Assembly: GCA_945876035.1 (NCBI GenBank)
Contig: CAMCMU010000003.1
Span: 1 to 64,000 of the forward strand
DNA from: Schlesneria paludicola DSM 18645
GTDB taxonomy: Bacteria; Planctomycetota; Planctomycetia; Planctomycetales; Planctomycetaceae
Direction of reading: 5' to 3'
DNA length: 64,000 nt
Every line of letters starts with the position of its first letter. The stretch's first letter is position 1. This document shows positions 29,675 to 40,338 of this stretch, one piece after another. The notes under the pieces are model-generated. The model was not told the DNA's origin. It saw only the letters and a list, made by a program, of their open reading frames with translations, and made no database searches. Both the position numbers and the translations under genes were made by a program.

Positions 29675-29716
29675 GACTCGGCGTAGCAATCAGCAGGTCG
29701 ATTGCTACACCGAGTC
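29675..29716. repeat. 17-bp near-perfect inverted repeat in the uvrA-mobA promoter region
   Basis: GACTCGGCGTAGCAATC (29675-29691) and GATTGCTACACCGAGTC (29700-29716) are reverse complements at 16 of 17 positions, with an 8-base spacer. The repeat lies 90 bases upstream of uvrA and 120 bases upstream of mobA, between divergent genes. It may be a large operator, a leader hairpin or the trace of a small mobile element. Confidence 0.65.
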
Positions 29717-29836
29717 TCGAAAGCCCGATTGGTCATGCTGTCTTCCGCGTCGTGGTGATCAAAGGCAATCCGGCGGAGTACTTTCCGCGGATTCTGTCAC
29801 ACCGCGAGAACGTTGCCAGTGCAGAAAGCGAATGTC

Positions 29837-30454
29837 ATGAAAATGGGTGCCGTCGTCCTCTGTGGAGGGAAATCCAGTCGGATGGGACGCGACAAGGCGA
29901 CGCTCCCTTTTGGTTCGGAAACATTGCTTCAACGGGTGGTGCGTCTGCTGGGCGAGGTCATCGATTGCGGAAATATTGTTGTCGTTGCGTCATCCGCTCA
30001 GTCGCTGCCTCGACTCCCTCAGGACGTGGTTGTGGCCTACGATGTGAGAAGTCATCGCGGCCCGTTGGAAGGCTTAGCAATCGGCCTACGGACGCTGAGC
30101 GACCGCGTCGACGCGGTCTATGCCACCAGTTGCGACGTGCCACTTCTGGTGCCTGGATTTGTCCGACAGATGTTTGAACTTTTGGGCAACCACGAAATCG
30201 CCGTGCCGCGAGATGGTCAGCATCATCATCCGCTCGCCGCCGTTTACCGAGTGACGGTTCTGAATCGCGTTCAAGCGTTGCTGGACACCGATCGGCTTCG
30301 GCCGCGTTTCTTATTCGACGAAGTCGATACGCGGGACATTGTGGTCCAAGAGATGTGCTCCGTTGATCCTCAATTGGCAACTCTCGTTAATCTAAATCAT
30401 CCGCAAGACTACAGAGCGGCATTGATTCAAGCAGGATTTCCTAGCGATCCATGA
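29837..30454 (+). CDS. mobA: Molybdenum cofactor guanylyltransferase
   Basis: A 205-residue nucleotidyltransferase that attaches GMP to molybdopterin to make the guanine dinucleotide cofactor. The N-terminal signature LCGGKSSRMGRDKATLPFG is textbook MobA (nucleotide-binding GG and the essential Lys), and ATSCDVPLL supplies the metal-binding Asp. Length is normal. ATG 29837 is chosen; a second ATG lies two codons later and an upstream TTG at 29813 is unlikely. The ribosome-binding site is weak. It diverges from uvrA; no other molybdenum-cofactor gene is in the window. Confidence 0.92.
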   Translation: MKMGAVVLCGGKSSRMGRDKATLPFGSETLLQRVVRLLGEVIDCGNIVVVASSAQSLPRLPQDVVVAYDVRSHRGPLEGLAIGLRTLSDRVDAVYATSCDVPLLVPGFVRQMFELLGNHEIAVPRDGQHHHPLAAVYRVTVLNRVQALLDTDRLRPRFLFDEVDTRDIVVQEMCSVDPQLATLVNLNHPQDYRAALIQAGFPSDP

Positions 30455-30553
30455 CGTCGCTTGTCTCGGCAGATTGCAGACACAGCGCTGGGGTGCATCA
30501 GAACCGACCTACAATCGTTGCTTGTCCTGCAGACACAACATGAGGCATGTCTG

Positions 30554-32359
30554 TTACTCGTCCCCACCGGTGTCCAGAACCGCCAAAAACGCCTTTTGAG
30601 GAATCTCCACCGAACCAAACTGCTTCATCCGCTTTTTGCCGTCCTTTTGCTTTTCGAGCAACTTCCGCTTGCGGCTGATGTCACCACCGTAGCATTTGGC
30701 GGTCACATCCTTTCGCACAGCTGAGATTGTTTCTCGGGCAATAATGCGAGAGTTGAGCGCCGCTTGTATCGGGATTTCAAACTGATGACGAGAAATCTGT
30801 TCCTTGAGTTTCTTGCACAATTGGCGGCCTCGACGCTCCGCCTGCGAGCGGTGAACGATGCAGGCCAGTGCATCAACCTTTTCACCCTTAACCAGAACGT
30901 CCATTTTCACCAAGTCGGCTGTTCGAAAGCCAATCACTTCGTAGTCCATGGTGCCGTAGCCGGCCGTGATGCTTTTCAGTTTGTCATACATGTCGAACAC
31001 AATTTCGGCGAGCGGCAGTTCGTAGACGAGTTGCGCTCGGTTGGGACCGAGATAGTCTGTGGTTTTGTAGATCCCGCGTCGGTCGGCACTCAGTTGCATG
31101 ATCGCACCGATACGATCGGTGGGCAGGATGAAATTGACCTTCGCGATCGGTTCACGAAACTCATCGATTTGTCCCGTGTCTGGGACGTCCTGCGGACTGT
31201 CGATCCGGACAACTTCACCAGTGTTTTTAAGCAATTCGTAGGTCACGTTCGGCGCCGTCTGAATCAGATCAACATTGGCTTCCTGCTCCAATCGCTGTTG
31301 CAGGATCTCCATGTGCAGCATTCCGAGAAATCCGCAACGGAATCCGAAGCCTAAGGCTTCCGATGTGTCCGGTTCAAACGAAAAACTAGCGTCATTGAGG
31401 CTCATTCTCTGGAGTTCTTCTCGCAGATTTTCGAAGTCGGTGGCATCAAGTGGATACATACCACAGAAGACCATTTGCTGAGGCACATCATAACCCGGCA
31501 AGGGGGATGGAGCGCGGTTGTGAAAGTCGGTCACCGTGTCGCCGACATGCACGTTCCCAAGCACTTTGATGCCGCTGATAATGTAGCCGACCTGACCTGG
31601 ACCGAGGTTGTCACAGGGGACCATTTCAGGCCGGAACTGGCCGAGCTCCAAAATTTCATGAGCTGTCCCGGCCTTCATGAAGTACACCTTTTGTCCTTTT
31701 CGAACGGTCCCTTCCTTGACGCGCACGTAGGTGATCACACCGCGGTAATGATCGTATTTACTGTCAAAAACGAGCGCCCGTAAGGGATCGTCTGGCTTCC
31801 CTTTCGGGGCAGGGACCCGCGCGATGATCGCTTTGAAAACGTCTTCAATTCCCAAGCCGGATTTCCCACTGACTCGCAGACAATCCGTGGTGTCCAACCC
31901 GACGACAGTTTCGATCTCCTCCAGAACTTCGTCCACGCGAATGATTGGCAAATCGATCTTATTGAGAACCGGAATGACCTCCAAGTTTCCCGCAATCGCG
32001 GCATAGGCATTCGCGACCGTCTGAGCCTGAACGCCCTGAAAGGCATCGACGAGCAGTAAGGCTCCCTCACACGCGGCAAGACTGCGTGAGACTTCGTAAT
32101 GAAAATCGACGTGACCGGGAGTATCGATCAAATTCAGCTCGTACTCTTGGCCTTCGAGAGTGTAGTTAATCGCAACGGCGCGCGCCTTGACCGTGATGCC
32201 ACGTTCACGCTCGACGGCAAGATCGTCGAGAATCTGCTCGCGAAATTCTCGCAGCGTGATCGCACCGCTCTTTAAGAGCAGTTGATCGGCGAGAGTGCTC
32301 TTGCCGTGATCGATGTGAGCGATAATCGAAAAGTTACGGATGTAGCGTTGGTCAAACAT
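30554..32359 (-). CDS. lepA: Translation elongation factor 4 (back-translocase LepA)
   Basis: A 601-residue translational GTPase of normal LepA length. G motifs: AHIDHGKSTLADQ (P loop), ERGITVKARA (switch I), DTPGHVDF (G3), NKIDLP (G4) and SGKSGLG region (G5). Later come domain II, the EF-G-like domains III and V, and the LepA-specific C-terminal domain ending in CYGGDISRKRKLLEKQKDGKKRMKQ, which is diagnostic. The ATG at 32359 gives the canonical MFDQRYIRNFSIIAHIDHG start. It acts on ribosomes under ionic or other stress and in initiation. The genes on either side are not translational. Confidence 0.97.
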   Translation of the reverse strand: MFDQRYIRNFSIIAHIDHGKSTLADQLLLKSGAITLREFREQILDDLAVERERGITVKARAVAINYTLEGQEYELNLIDTPGHVDFHYEVSRSLAACEGALLLVDAFQGVQAQTVANAYAAIAGNLEVIPVLNKIDLPIIRVDEVLEEIETVVGLDTTDCLRVSGKSGLGIEDVFKAIIARVPAPKGKPDDPLRALVFDSKYDHYRGVITYVRVKEGTVRKGQKVYFMKAGTAHEILELGQFRPEMVPCDNLGPGQVGYIISGIKVLGNVHVGDTVTDFHNRAPSPLPGYDVPQQMVFCGMYPLDATDFENLREELQRMSLNDASFSFEPDTSEALGFGFRCGFLGMLHMEILQQRLEQEANVDLIQTAPNVTYELLKNTGEVVRIDSPQDVPDTGQIDEFREPIAKVNFILPTDRIGAIMQLSADRRGIYKTTDYLGPNRAQLVYELPLAEIVFDMYDKLKSITAGYGTMDYEVIGFRTADLVKMDVLVKGEKVDALACIVHRSQAERRGRQLCKKLKEQISRHQFEIPIQAALNSRIIARETISAVRKDVTAKCYGGDISRKRKLLEKQKDGKKRMKQFGSVEIPQKAFLAVLDTGGDE

Positions 32360-32645
32360 GGAGTAATCAGGGCGAAAGCCAATTGGAGGGCAAGGGGCGG
32401 CCGATCCGTGTCACCTCCGTGAACCCGGGAGCCTTTAAACGAAACGGAAGTCTATAGGGAAGCCGCGCAAGTCGAAAGAGAGAACCCATTGATCCTCGAA
32501 AGTCACGCCTTTCTGCCTCCGAAACATCGCCGATCTGACAGCGAATTTTCGACCGTTGGCTCCGATGCAAAACATGAACTGAACTTCGTACCCATGGACG
32601 TTTGAAATTTTGTGGTGGACGGATCGTCGCTGGATGTTCTGCCCT

Positions 32646-34520
<1,875 letters not shown>

Positions 34521-34682
34521 TAGTTAACATTTACTCTTAAGAATTGCGGCGGGTTAGATCCTAATTACAGAAGACAAATCCTCACGGAAGCCTTTGCTCC
34601 AATGGGGTTCCGATTGCAGAATTCTCGAGTCTGATGGGTGGCGTTCCGAATGTTGAATCGAGTCCAAGGAGGGACATTGAAC

Positions 34683-35510
34683 TCAATCCATCGGAGGCCG
34701 CCAATCGCCCCAGTGTGAGAGGTAGTGTGAGTACACCGGCAGGCTGGCGCTGCGTTCTTCAAGCCATTGTTTTGTTGAGGCGACAAGTTCTCGTTCGGCA
34801 TCAATGGTCAGCTTGCCAAGCAGCACGCGTGTCCGCAGAAAAACGAAGTAGGTGTCAAGTACATCGCAGCGACAATAATCGTTGATCGCTGAGCACTCAT
34901 TTCGCTCAAACATGCCCTGAACCTGCGATCCATCAACTCCAACCTTGCCCGGCTTTCCAATCATATTTGCCAGCAGGTTGAGACCGCCGCTCAGTCGAGC
35001 CGCTCCAAAGTTAGACAGCAGATCAAATAAATCCAAATGCGCTTCGATATTATAACGGTTTCGCGTCTGCTCATAACTCCGCGCTTCCACATTGAACCAT
35101 GCTGGAACGGACAGACCATAGCGGTAGGCGGCCAGTTCCAGCACCGGTAGATCGTAGCCACGCCCGTTAAAACTGACGAGTGTCGGTCGGCCGTAATGAT
35201 TCCATCCCTGCCAGAAATACCTCGCAATGACATGCGGCCGAAACTGTGGTGAATCCAAAACCGTCAGGTCGAGAAGCCGGTAATCGGCATCGACTTTCGC
35301 CACAGCAACGGAAATGGGCAGCATGAATGTCACAGGAAACACATCACGACCGGTTTCCGCGAGAAGAGTCGCGCGGTAGCGAGCGATCGCTTCTTCAGGC
35401 AACAATCCCTCGTTCGGAAAACGAATCTTGGCAACGAGATCGCCATCCGCGATGGTCTCAATGTCGAAGATCAGATACTCCACCTTGGGATTGCGATCGG
35501 CGTTTGTCAT
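34683..35510 (-). CDS. Predicted 3'-5' exonuclease related to the PolB exonuclease domain
   Basis: A 275-residue RNase H-fold exonuclease of the PF10108-like group. The DEDD-type acidic motifs are present: [11 protein letters not shown] (motif I), [17 protein letters not shown] (motif II), DLFDLLSNF and the late [15 protein letters not shown] (motif III with Tyr and Asp). No polymerase or helicase domain is attached, so it is a free-standing nuclease. It lies between the UbiD-family gene (same strand, 162 bases apart) and the divergent S4 gene. Substrate (DNA or RNA) unknown. Confidence 0.85.
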   Translation of the reverse strand: MTNADRNPKVEYLIFDIETIADGDLVAKIRFPNEGLLPEEAIARYRATLLAETGRDVFPVTFMLPISVAVAKVDADYRLLDLTVLDSPQFRPHVIARYFWQGWNHYGRPTLVSFNGRGYDLPVLELAAYRYGLSVPAWFNVEARSYEQTRNRYNIEAHLDLFDLLSNFGAARLSGGLNLLANMIGKPGKVGVDGSQVQGMFERNECSAINDYCRCDVLDTYFVFLRTRVLLGKLTIDAERELVASTKQWLEERSASLPVYSHYLSHWGDWRPPMD

Positions 35511-35714
35511 GAAAACCTTTCCGCAGAGGGGTCGAGCAGATTAGGCAACACAGAAGCTGTCGGATAAGATAACCCACAAGGGTTGAGCGGCATACGATGA
35601 ATGATCAAATTCCGCGAGACAGTGTTTGCCCGATCGACGATCCCGTGTGGAGTGATCAGCGGCGGTCGTAACGCCTATCTTCGAACGCCTAAAATCGTCT
35701 GGAAAGAACCGCTC

Positions 35715-35936
35715 GTGACATCCTCGGGAAACTATAAATTCACACTCGACAAATTTCTGAAGCGAGTCGGGGTCGTGGATAGTGGCGGACAAGCCAAGAT
35801 TGCGATTCAGGACGGGTATGTGATGGTCAACGGAGTGCTCGAAACACGGCGTGGACGCCAACTCTTACCTGGAGACGTGGTCCTCATCGACGGCCAACAT
35901 CAATTTGTGGTACCGGCCCCGAACGAACAGATTTGA
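35715..35936 (+). CDS. Small S4-domain RNA-binding protein
   Basis: A 73-residue protein consisting of almost nothing but an S4 domain: FTLDKFLKRVGVVDSGGQAKIAIQDGYVMVNGVLETRRGRQLLPGDVVLI. This is the YbcJ/YaaA-like single-domain form, expected to bind structured RNA such as rRNA. The GTG at 35715 is supported by GGAAAG eight bases upstream and by the domain starting right afterwards; the longer frame from 35601 would add 38 residues without S4 character. Divergent from the exonuclease gene. Confidence 0.8.
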   Translation: MTSSGNYKFTLDKFLKRVGVVDSGGQAKIAIQDGYVMVNGVLETRRGRQLLPGDVVLIDGQHQFVVPAPNEQI

Positions 35937-36389
35937 ATTGGATTCTTAGGAGCACGGCTGACGGTCTCAGAAACCCTGATCCGGAGACGGAGGTAATCAG
36001 ATTCGGACGCGTTGCCGCGTTCGGTGATTGTGGTAAGAATCCAACGGGGGCCCGCCGATCTCTGCCGCCGCAACTCATACGGCGTCAAGAAAACGTGTTC
36101 CCACCGATGGAGACAAACCTCTCCGCGGCAACTCCCGGGAATCAATCGCTCCGCCCGACTGGAATGCTGATCGCGTGTGATGAATCGTTCCGAAGTCAAC
36201 GGACTGGTGCTCGCAAACATCGACGCCAAGGATGTTGAACAACTGTTTCACGGAGGAACCCTAGAACCATGGAAACATTGCAGATCATCAATCGCTCACG
36301 AAATGCGCCGCCATGTCGTCCCGAGTGCCTCATCAAAAGGGCTGCAGACCACCCACAAAATATCCGACACCGTCGATTGCCGTATGACG
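35937..36389. other. 453-base convergent intergenic region
   Basis: No gene I can support. One small frame (36269-36442) has GGAGG 12 bases before its ATG but overlaps the end of the opposite gene and shows no recognisable protein features. No clear terminator was found for either converging gene. Confidence 0.4.
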
Positions 36390-38177
36390 TCACTGGATCC
36401 ACTCCGGCAACCCTGTTTCAAATGTCATTCGCTGACGGGTGAGGGGATGCGTGAAGCTGAGACGGTGCGCAAGAAGGCGTAGCGGCGGTGCAGTCACCTC
36501 GCACGTCTGTGTCTCTCCAAGTCGCCCTCCGGACAAATAGGTCGGATCATTCACAATGGGAATCCCATAGTCCCACAGGTGAACACGAATCTGATTCGTT
36601 CTTCCGGTGAACGGAATGACTTCCAAAAGCGTGGTCTGATCGGAAAAACGATTCAGAACTCGAAAATCGGTTCGTGAGGGAAGTCCGTTCAATTCATCGA
36701 TCGCGCGTGAACCGAGATCTGCCGATTTCACACTGATGGGCGCCGTCGAGCAGAATGTCTCTTCCTGCGGATGGCCTTGAACTCGAGCCAAGTAGACTTT
36801 CGCAATTTCTCCTCGTTCAAATTGTGGCTGGAGCATTCCCGCCACGTGTTTGGTTCGAGAAAAGAGCACGATTCCGCTGGTGTTTGCATCCAGTCGATGA
36901 GCCGCTTTGGGGTTATGCGGGCGGTAGACCTGACTCAGAATGTGCTGCAACGTATTGCGGTTGAATCGTCCGCACGGATGCATGGGCAGTGGTGCGGGCT
37001 TCTGTAACACGATGATGGCCTCGTCTTCGTACAAGATTTGAATGTCAACGTTGACGTCCGGCTCAATCGTTCCAGGCTGTCGCTGCAAATAACGCTCGCC
37101 CGTTCGGACGCGATGCCTCGGACCGACCGGTTGATACGCCGAATTCAACAGCCAATTTTTTTCAAATCGGATCAACCATTCTTGGCGCGAGATGTGATCG
37201 AAGATGCCTGCCAAACAATCAAGAATTGTCTGTCCGTCGAATGTGGAAGGAATCGTCACGGGACGATGGTTTTCGTACGACTGACTACCCGGCAGCGGCG
37301 TGGTTGCGGAGCGTATGGCCTCCTGCCGCGCCGCAATCGCACGCGTTGCCTGTTCTTCCGTGCTCATATAACAATAGGCACAGGACTTTCCCGGAACGTA
37401 TCTCGGGTCTCGCAGTTCCTCTGGCTGGAGAGGCGTCAAGCAGGCGAAGCATTGATTACTGGACGTTTCCTGCAGAGTCGGATCAACGCCCACGCGTTGG
37501 TCAAACACAAAGCATTCGCCCTCGTAGTGCGCGCTACCACACTCTTCGAAGTACTTCAGAATCCCGCCGTCAAGCTGAAAAATTTTTTCGAAGCCCTCGC
37601 GTTCCATGAAGGGCCCGGCTTTTTCGCACCGGATACCACCCGTGCAAAACATGACGATCGGCTGTTGCTTCATCTCTGTCGACAGGTGTTGCACCGCTGC
37701 GGGAAACTTGCGGAATTGATCGATGCCGAGCGAGATCGAATTCTTGAACGTTCCGAGTTTGACTTCATAGTCGTTGCGGGTGTCCAGCAGTGTGATCGGA
37801 CGGCCCTCGTCCAGCCATCGCTTCAATTCGCGCGGGGCCAACTTCGGTGACGGGTATCGCGCGGGATCGATCCCCTCGACGCCAAAGGCAATAATCTCCC
37901 GTTTGATCTTTACGAGCATCCGGCTGAAGGGTTGATGATCGCTCTCGCTCACCTTGACTTGCAGACTCTCTAACCCCGACTGACTCCGCAATTCCATCAG
38001 CAGCAAGTCGATCTCTGTTTGCAGTCCTGCGACGAACAGATTGATCCCTTCGGTACTCAGTAAGATTGTTCCTTTGAGCCCGCTTTTTTTGCAATGTGCC
38101 AGCAACTGCTCTCGGAACGGCTTGAGATTCGTCAATGCGGCAAATTTGTAGGCGGCGATGTTGGTAATGGTGAGCAT
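36390..38177 (-). CDS. Fusion of tRNA uridine-34 hydroxylase (TrhO) and RluA-type pseudouridine synthase
   Basis: A 595-residue protein joining two RNA-modification enzymes. Residues ~1-280 are TrhO/YceA: an N-terminal ferredoxin-like part (KGTILLSTEGINLFVAG), a rhodanese domain with the active-site loop FCTGGIRC (Cys178), and the family's Cys pairs (CFAC 243-246, CAYC 266-269). TrhO makes 5-hydroxyuridine at the tRNA wobble position. Residues ~310-595 are an RluA-family synthase: an S4-like start (TILDCLAGIF...RGTGERY-like) and the catalytic AAHRLDANTSGIVLF with Asp430, then FTGRTNQIRVHL. The start was placed at ATG 38177, where TrhO proteins normally begin; ATG 38222 is in frame. Both active sites look intact. 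Confidence 0.92.
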   Translation of the reverse strand: MLTITNIAAYKFAALTNLKPFREQLLAHCKKSGLKGTILLSTEGINLFVAGLQTEIDLLLMELRSQSGLESLQVKVSESDHQPFSRMLVKIKREIIAFGVEGIDPARYPSPKLAPRELKRWLDEGRPITLLDTRNDYEVKLGTFKNSISLGIDQFRKFPAAVQHLSTEMKQQPIVMFCTGGIRCEKAGPFMEREGFEKIFQLDGGILKYFEECGSAHYEGECFVFDQRVGVDPTLQETSSNQCFACLTPLQPEELRDPRYVPGKSCAYCYMSTEEQATRAIAARQEAIRSATTPLPGSQSYENHRPVTIPSTFDGQTILDCLAGIFDHISRQEWLIRFEKNWLLNSAYQPVGPRHRVRTGERYLQRQPGTIEPDVNVDIQILYEDEAIIVLQKPAPLPMHPCGRFNRNTLQHILSQVYRPHNPKAAHRLDANTSGIVLFSRTKHVAGMLQPQFERGEIAKVYLARVQGHPQEETFCSTAPISVKSADLGSRAIDELNGLPSRTDFRVLNRFSDQTTLLEVIPFTGRTNQIRVHLWDYGIPIVNDPTYLSGGRLGETQTCEVTAPPLRLLAHRLSFTHPLTRQRMTFETGLPEWIQ

Positions 38178-38388
38178 CTTCAAGGGCAGGGCCCATTCAT
38201 CGAGGATCGTGAAAGTCAGCATTGCGTGCCCCCACAATACCCATTATGGACTCATCCGTGAACAGAACACGGAATATCGTGGCCCTCCATGCCTGGGAGT
38301 ACGAAATCAACCATTCCGGCGGAACGCGTCTGAAAATTCCGCAAATCGCCTTCAGGACACGATTGTCGCGAGGGAGCAAGTGGTCCCT

Positions 38389-39372
38389 TCACAGATCAGC
38401 AATAGCGACCGATGTCTGAGACTGTGCCGATCGAAGAATCGCTTGTGTTAGGTCGAAAACGGGCAAGGCGGCGGATGGCGGAGAAATCACGGGGGCACCG
38501 TTTAAAATCGAATCCAGCAGGCTGGTGACCGGATTCGATTCCGGCTGATTGATGTCGAGGCGTTTGAGGCAACCCTCGTGACCGAGCCATAATTCGCCAT
38601 GACGCACAAGCAAATCCGCGTGTTCACAGTGAATACCGAGATCTTCACCGAGGTACTGCGCATTTCCGATGAAATCAAGCGTCAGAGTCACTTCGTTTGT
38701 CAGTAGTGCCGTCGCGCTGGTGACAATTTCGACCCGACTACCCCACGTTTGACTGCGTGCAAAGGCTTCGACTGGGTCAAGGCCGGTCACGTAGAAAATG
38801 GAATCGAGTTTATGGCTCCCCGCATCGATGAGAAAACCGCCAAAATTTTGGTCCGGATCATCGCGCCACGTCCCGCCGATTGTGGGTTGCCAGTTCTCCA
38901 CATTGTGGGAAACCACAGCGCGGACATTTCCCCACGCCCCTGAAAGAACCTCGCGCCGAAGCGTTTTGTAAATGGCAGCGTGACGTCGCTGATAGCCTAG
39001 AGAAAAAACAATGTTCCTTGCGCGGGCCTTTTCAACTCGTCCGATCAGTCCGAGAATCTGGTCCCGATTTGAAGCCAGCGGTTTTTCACAGAGCACATGC
39101 CAGCCGCGATCAAGGCACTGACTTGCTTGAGTAAAATGCTCCGCGGTGGGAGTACAGAGAATGGCAGCATCAATCGTATCGCTGCACATAAGTTCCGTGA
39201 CATTTTTGTAGAGACGGGATCGGGGCCAGAGATCCTGCTGCAAACGCAGAGCCATTTCCGGCAGCACGTCCAGCAACGCAACAACTTCGCCTCGGCCATC
39301 CTCGCGCAAACGTTCACTGTGGTGTCGTCCCATCCGACCACAGCCTAGAATGGCGAAACGCAGGGGCTGCAT
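38389..39372 (-). CDS. Gfo/Idh/MocA family NAD(P)-dependent oxidoreductase
   Basis: A 327-residue two-domain dehydrogenase. The N-terminal Rossmann fold begins FAILGCGRMGRHHSERL and continues with CTPTAEHF and the EKPLA motif (LCEKPLASN), both diagnostic; the substrate domain contains GGFLIDAGSHKLDSIFYVTG, with the His expected in the active site. Sugars or cyclitols are the usual substrates, but this one cannot be named. The ATG at 39372 has GGAG nine bases upstream; the frame extends further 5' without fold character. It diverges from the HAD phosphatase gene. Confidence 0.9.
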   Translation of the reverse strand: MQPLRFAILGCGRMGRHHSERLREDGRGEVVALLDVLPEMALRLQQDLWPRSRLYKNVTELMCSDTIDAAILCTPTAEHFTQASQCLDRGWHVLCEKPLASNRDQILGLIGRVEKARARNIVFSLGYQRRHAAIYKTLRREVLSGAWGNVRAVVSHNVENWQPTIGGTWRDDPDQNFGGFLIDAGSHKLDSIFYVTGLDPVEAFARSQTWGSRVEIVTSATALLTNEVTLTLDFIGNAQYLGEDLGIHCEHADLLVRHGELWLGHEGCLKRLDINQPESNPVTSLLDSILNGAPVISPPSAALPVFDLTQAILRSAQSQTSVAIADL

Positions 39373-39590
39373 CGGCTGTCGCTCCACGACTGATACACTT
39401 TCAGAAAATTGCGGGAGAAATCCGGTCCAAGATCGTTCAAGGCGGTCTACCATTCCCACCACAATCAGCGAGGGTTGAACCCCGAGTACGATAACTTGAA
39501 CGGCTGACAAACAAAAGAATGCGTCATACGGACGACACCTTCTTTTTTGGACATTTTTTTGAGAACGATGACTTCTGATCGGATCACTTC

Positions 39591-40262
39591 ATGAACGTCT
39601 TACTGTTCGACATTGATGGCACACTGATTGACGCGGGAGGAGCTGGCCAGGCTGCCATGGAATCCGCATTGGCGCGTGAGTTCCATGCGACTCGACCTGT
39701 ACAAGGAATTCCGACCGCCGGCCGGACAGATCGTGCCATCGGACGTGATTTATTTCGCTATTACGCGATACCCACGACGGAATCGAACTGGTCGCGATAC
39801 CGAGAGGCCTACTTCTCGCTGCTTCCCCATTCGCTCCAGGAACGAGGGGGCCAGATTCTCCCTGGAGTCACGCACCTCATGAACCGATTAAGACACCAAG
39901 AGAATGTGTTCCTCGGTCTTTTAACCGGTAACTTTGAGGAAGGAGCGCGGCTGAAGCTGCAACATTACCGACTTGATTCTCATTTTAAGATGGGGGGCTT
40001 CGGAGACCATGATTTGGAACGCGACGACGTTGCTCGGGCAGTGTTCTCGAGGTTACGAACCGATCTGCCGGATATTGATCCGGCTGACATCTGGGTCATT
40101 GGCGACACTCCCAGTGACGTGAAATGTGGTCGAGCCATTGGAGCCAAGACACTGGCCGTGGCGACCGGGGTCTTTGACATGGATCAACTGGCCTTATCCC
40201 AAGCGGACGTTCTGTTGAGCGATCTGACTCAGGCGGATGACTGGCTTTGCCAGTTTCTTTAA
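39591..40262 (+). CDS. HAD-superfamily hydrolase, phosphoglycolate phosphatase-like
   Basis: A 223-residue HAD phosphatase. Motif I is LLFDIDGTLIDAGG (nucleophile and acid Asp), motif II is LLTGN, and motif IV is WVIGDTPSDVKCG. A helical cap lies between motifs I and II, as in phosphoglycolate phosphatases. Small phosphorylated metabolites are the likely substrates. It is a single-gene unit converging on lptB, with a strong hairpin 44 bases after its stop. Confidence 0.87.
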   Translation: MNVLLFDIDGTLIDAGGAGQAAMESALAREFHATRPVQGIPTAGRTDRAIGRDLFRYYAIPTTESNWSRYREAYFSLLPHSLQERGGQILPGVTHLMNRLRHQENVFLGLLTGNFEEGARLKLQHYRLDSHFKMGGFGDHDLERDDVARAVFSRLRTDLPDIDPADIWVIGDTPSDVKCGRAIGAKTLAVATGVFDMDQLALSQADVLLSDLTQADDWLCQFL

Positions 40263-40305
40263 CGATCAACCAAGAGCGACGATGCCGACTGGGCTCGCCC
40301 TGTCC

Positions 40306-40338
40306 TGTCAGACTGACACCGGTTTTGTCAGTCTGACA
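40306..40338. terminator. 13-bp perfect inverted repeat between convergent genes (bidirectional terminator candidate)
   Basis: TGTCAGACTGACA (40306-40318) and TGTCAGTCTGACA (40326-40338) are exact reverse complements with a 7-base spacer. The right arm touches the lptB stop codon on the minus strand and the left arm is 44 bases past the HAD stop. Each arm is also a palindrome by itself, centred on one base, and the two centres are 20 bp apart. Position favours a transcript-end hairpin; a pair of operator sites is the alternative. No long T run follows. Confidence 0.65.

Noticed and set aside
35601-35714. Upstream extension of the S4 protein from the ATG at 35601
   Set aside because: The added 38 residues lack S4 character, whereas the GTG at 35715 has a well-spaced GGAAAG and starts right at the domain.
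36269-36442. 57-codon plus-strand frame with GGAGG upstream
   Set aside because: It overlaps the TrhO-RluA fusion by 53 bases on the opposite strand, spacing is long, and the sequence has no protein-like features.
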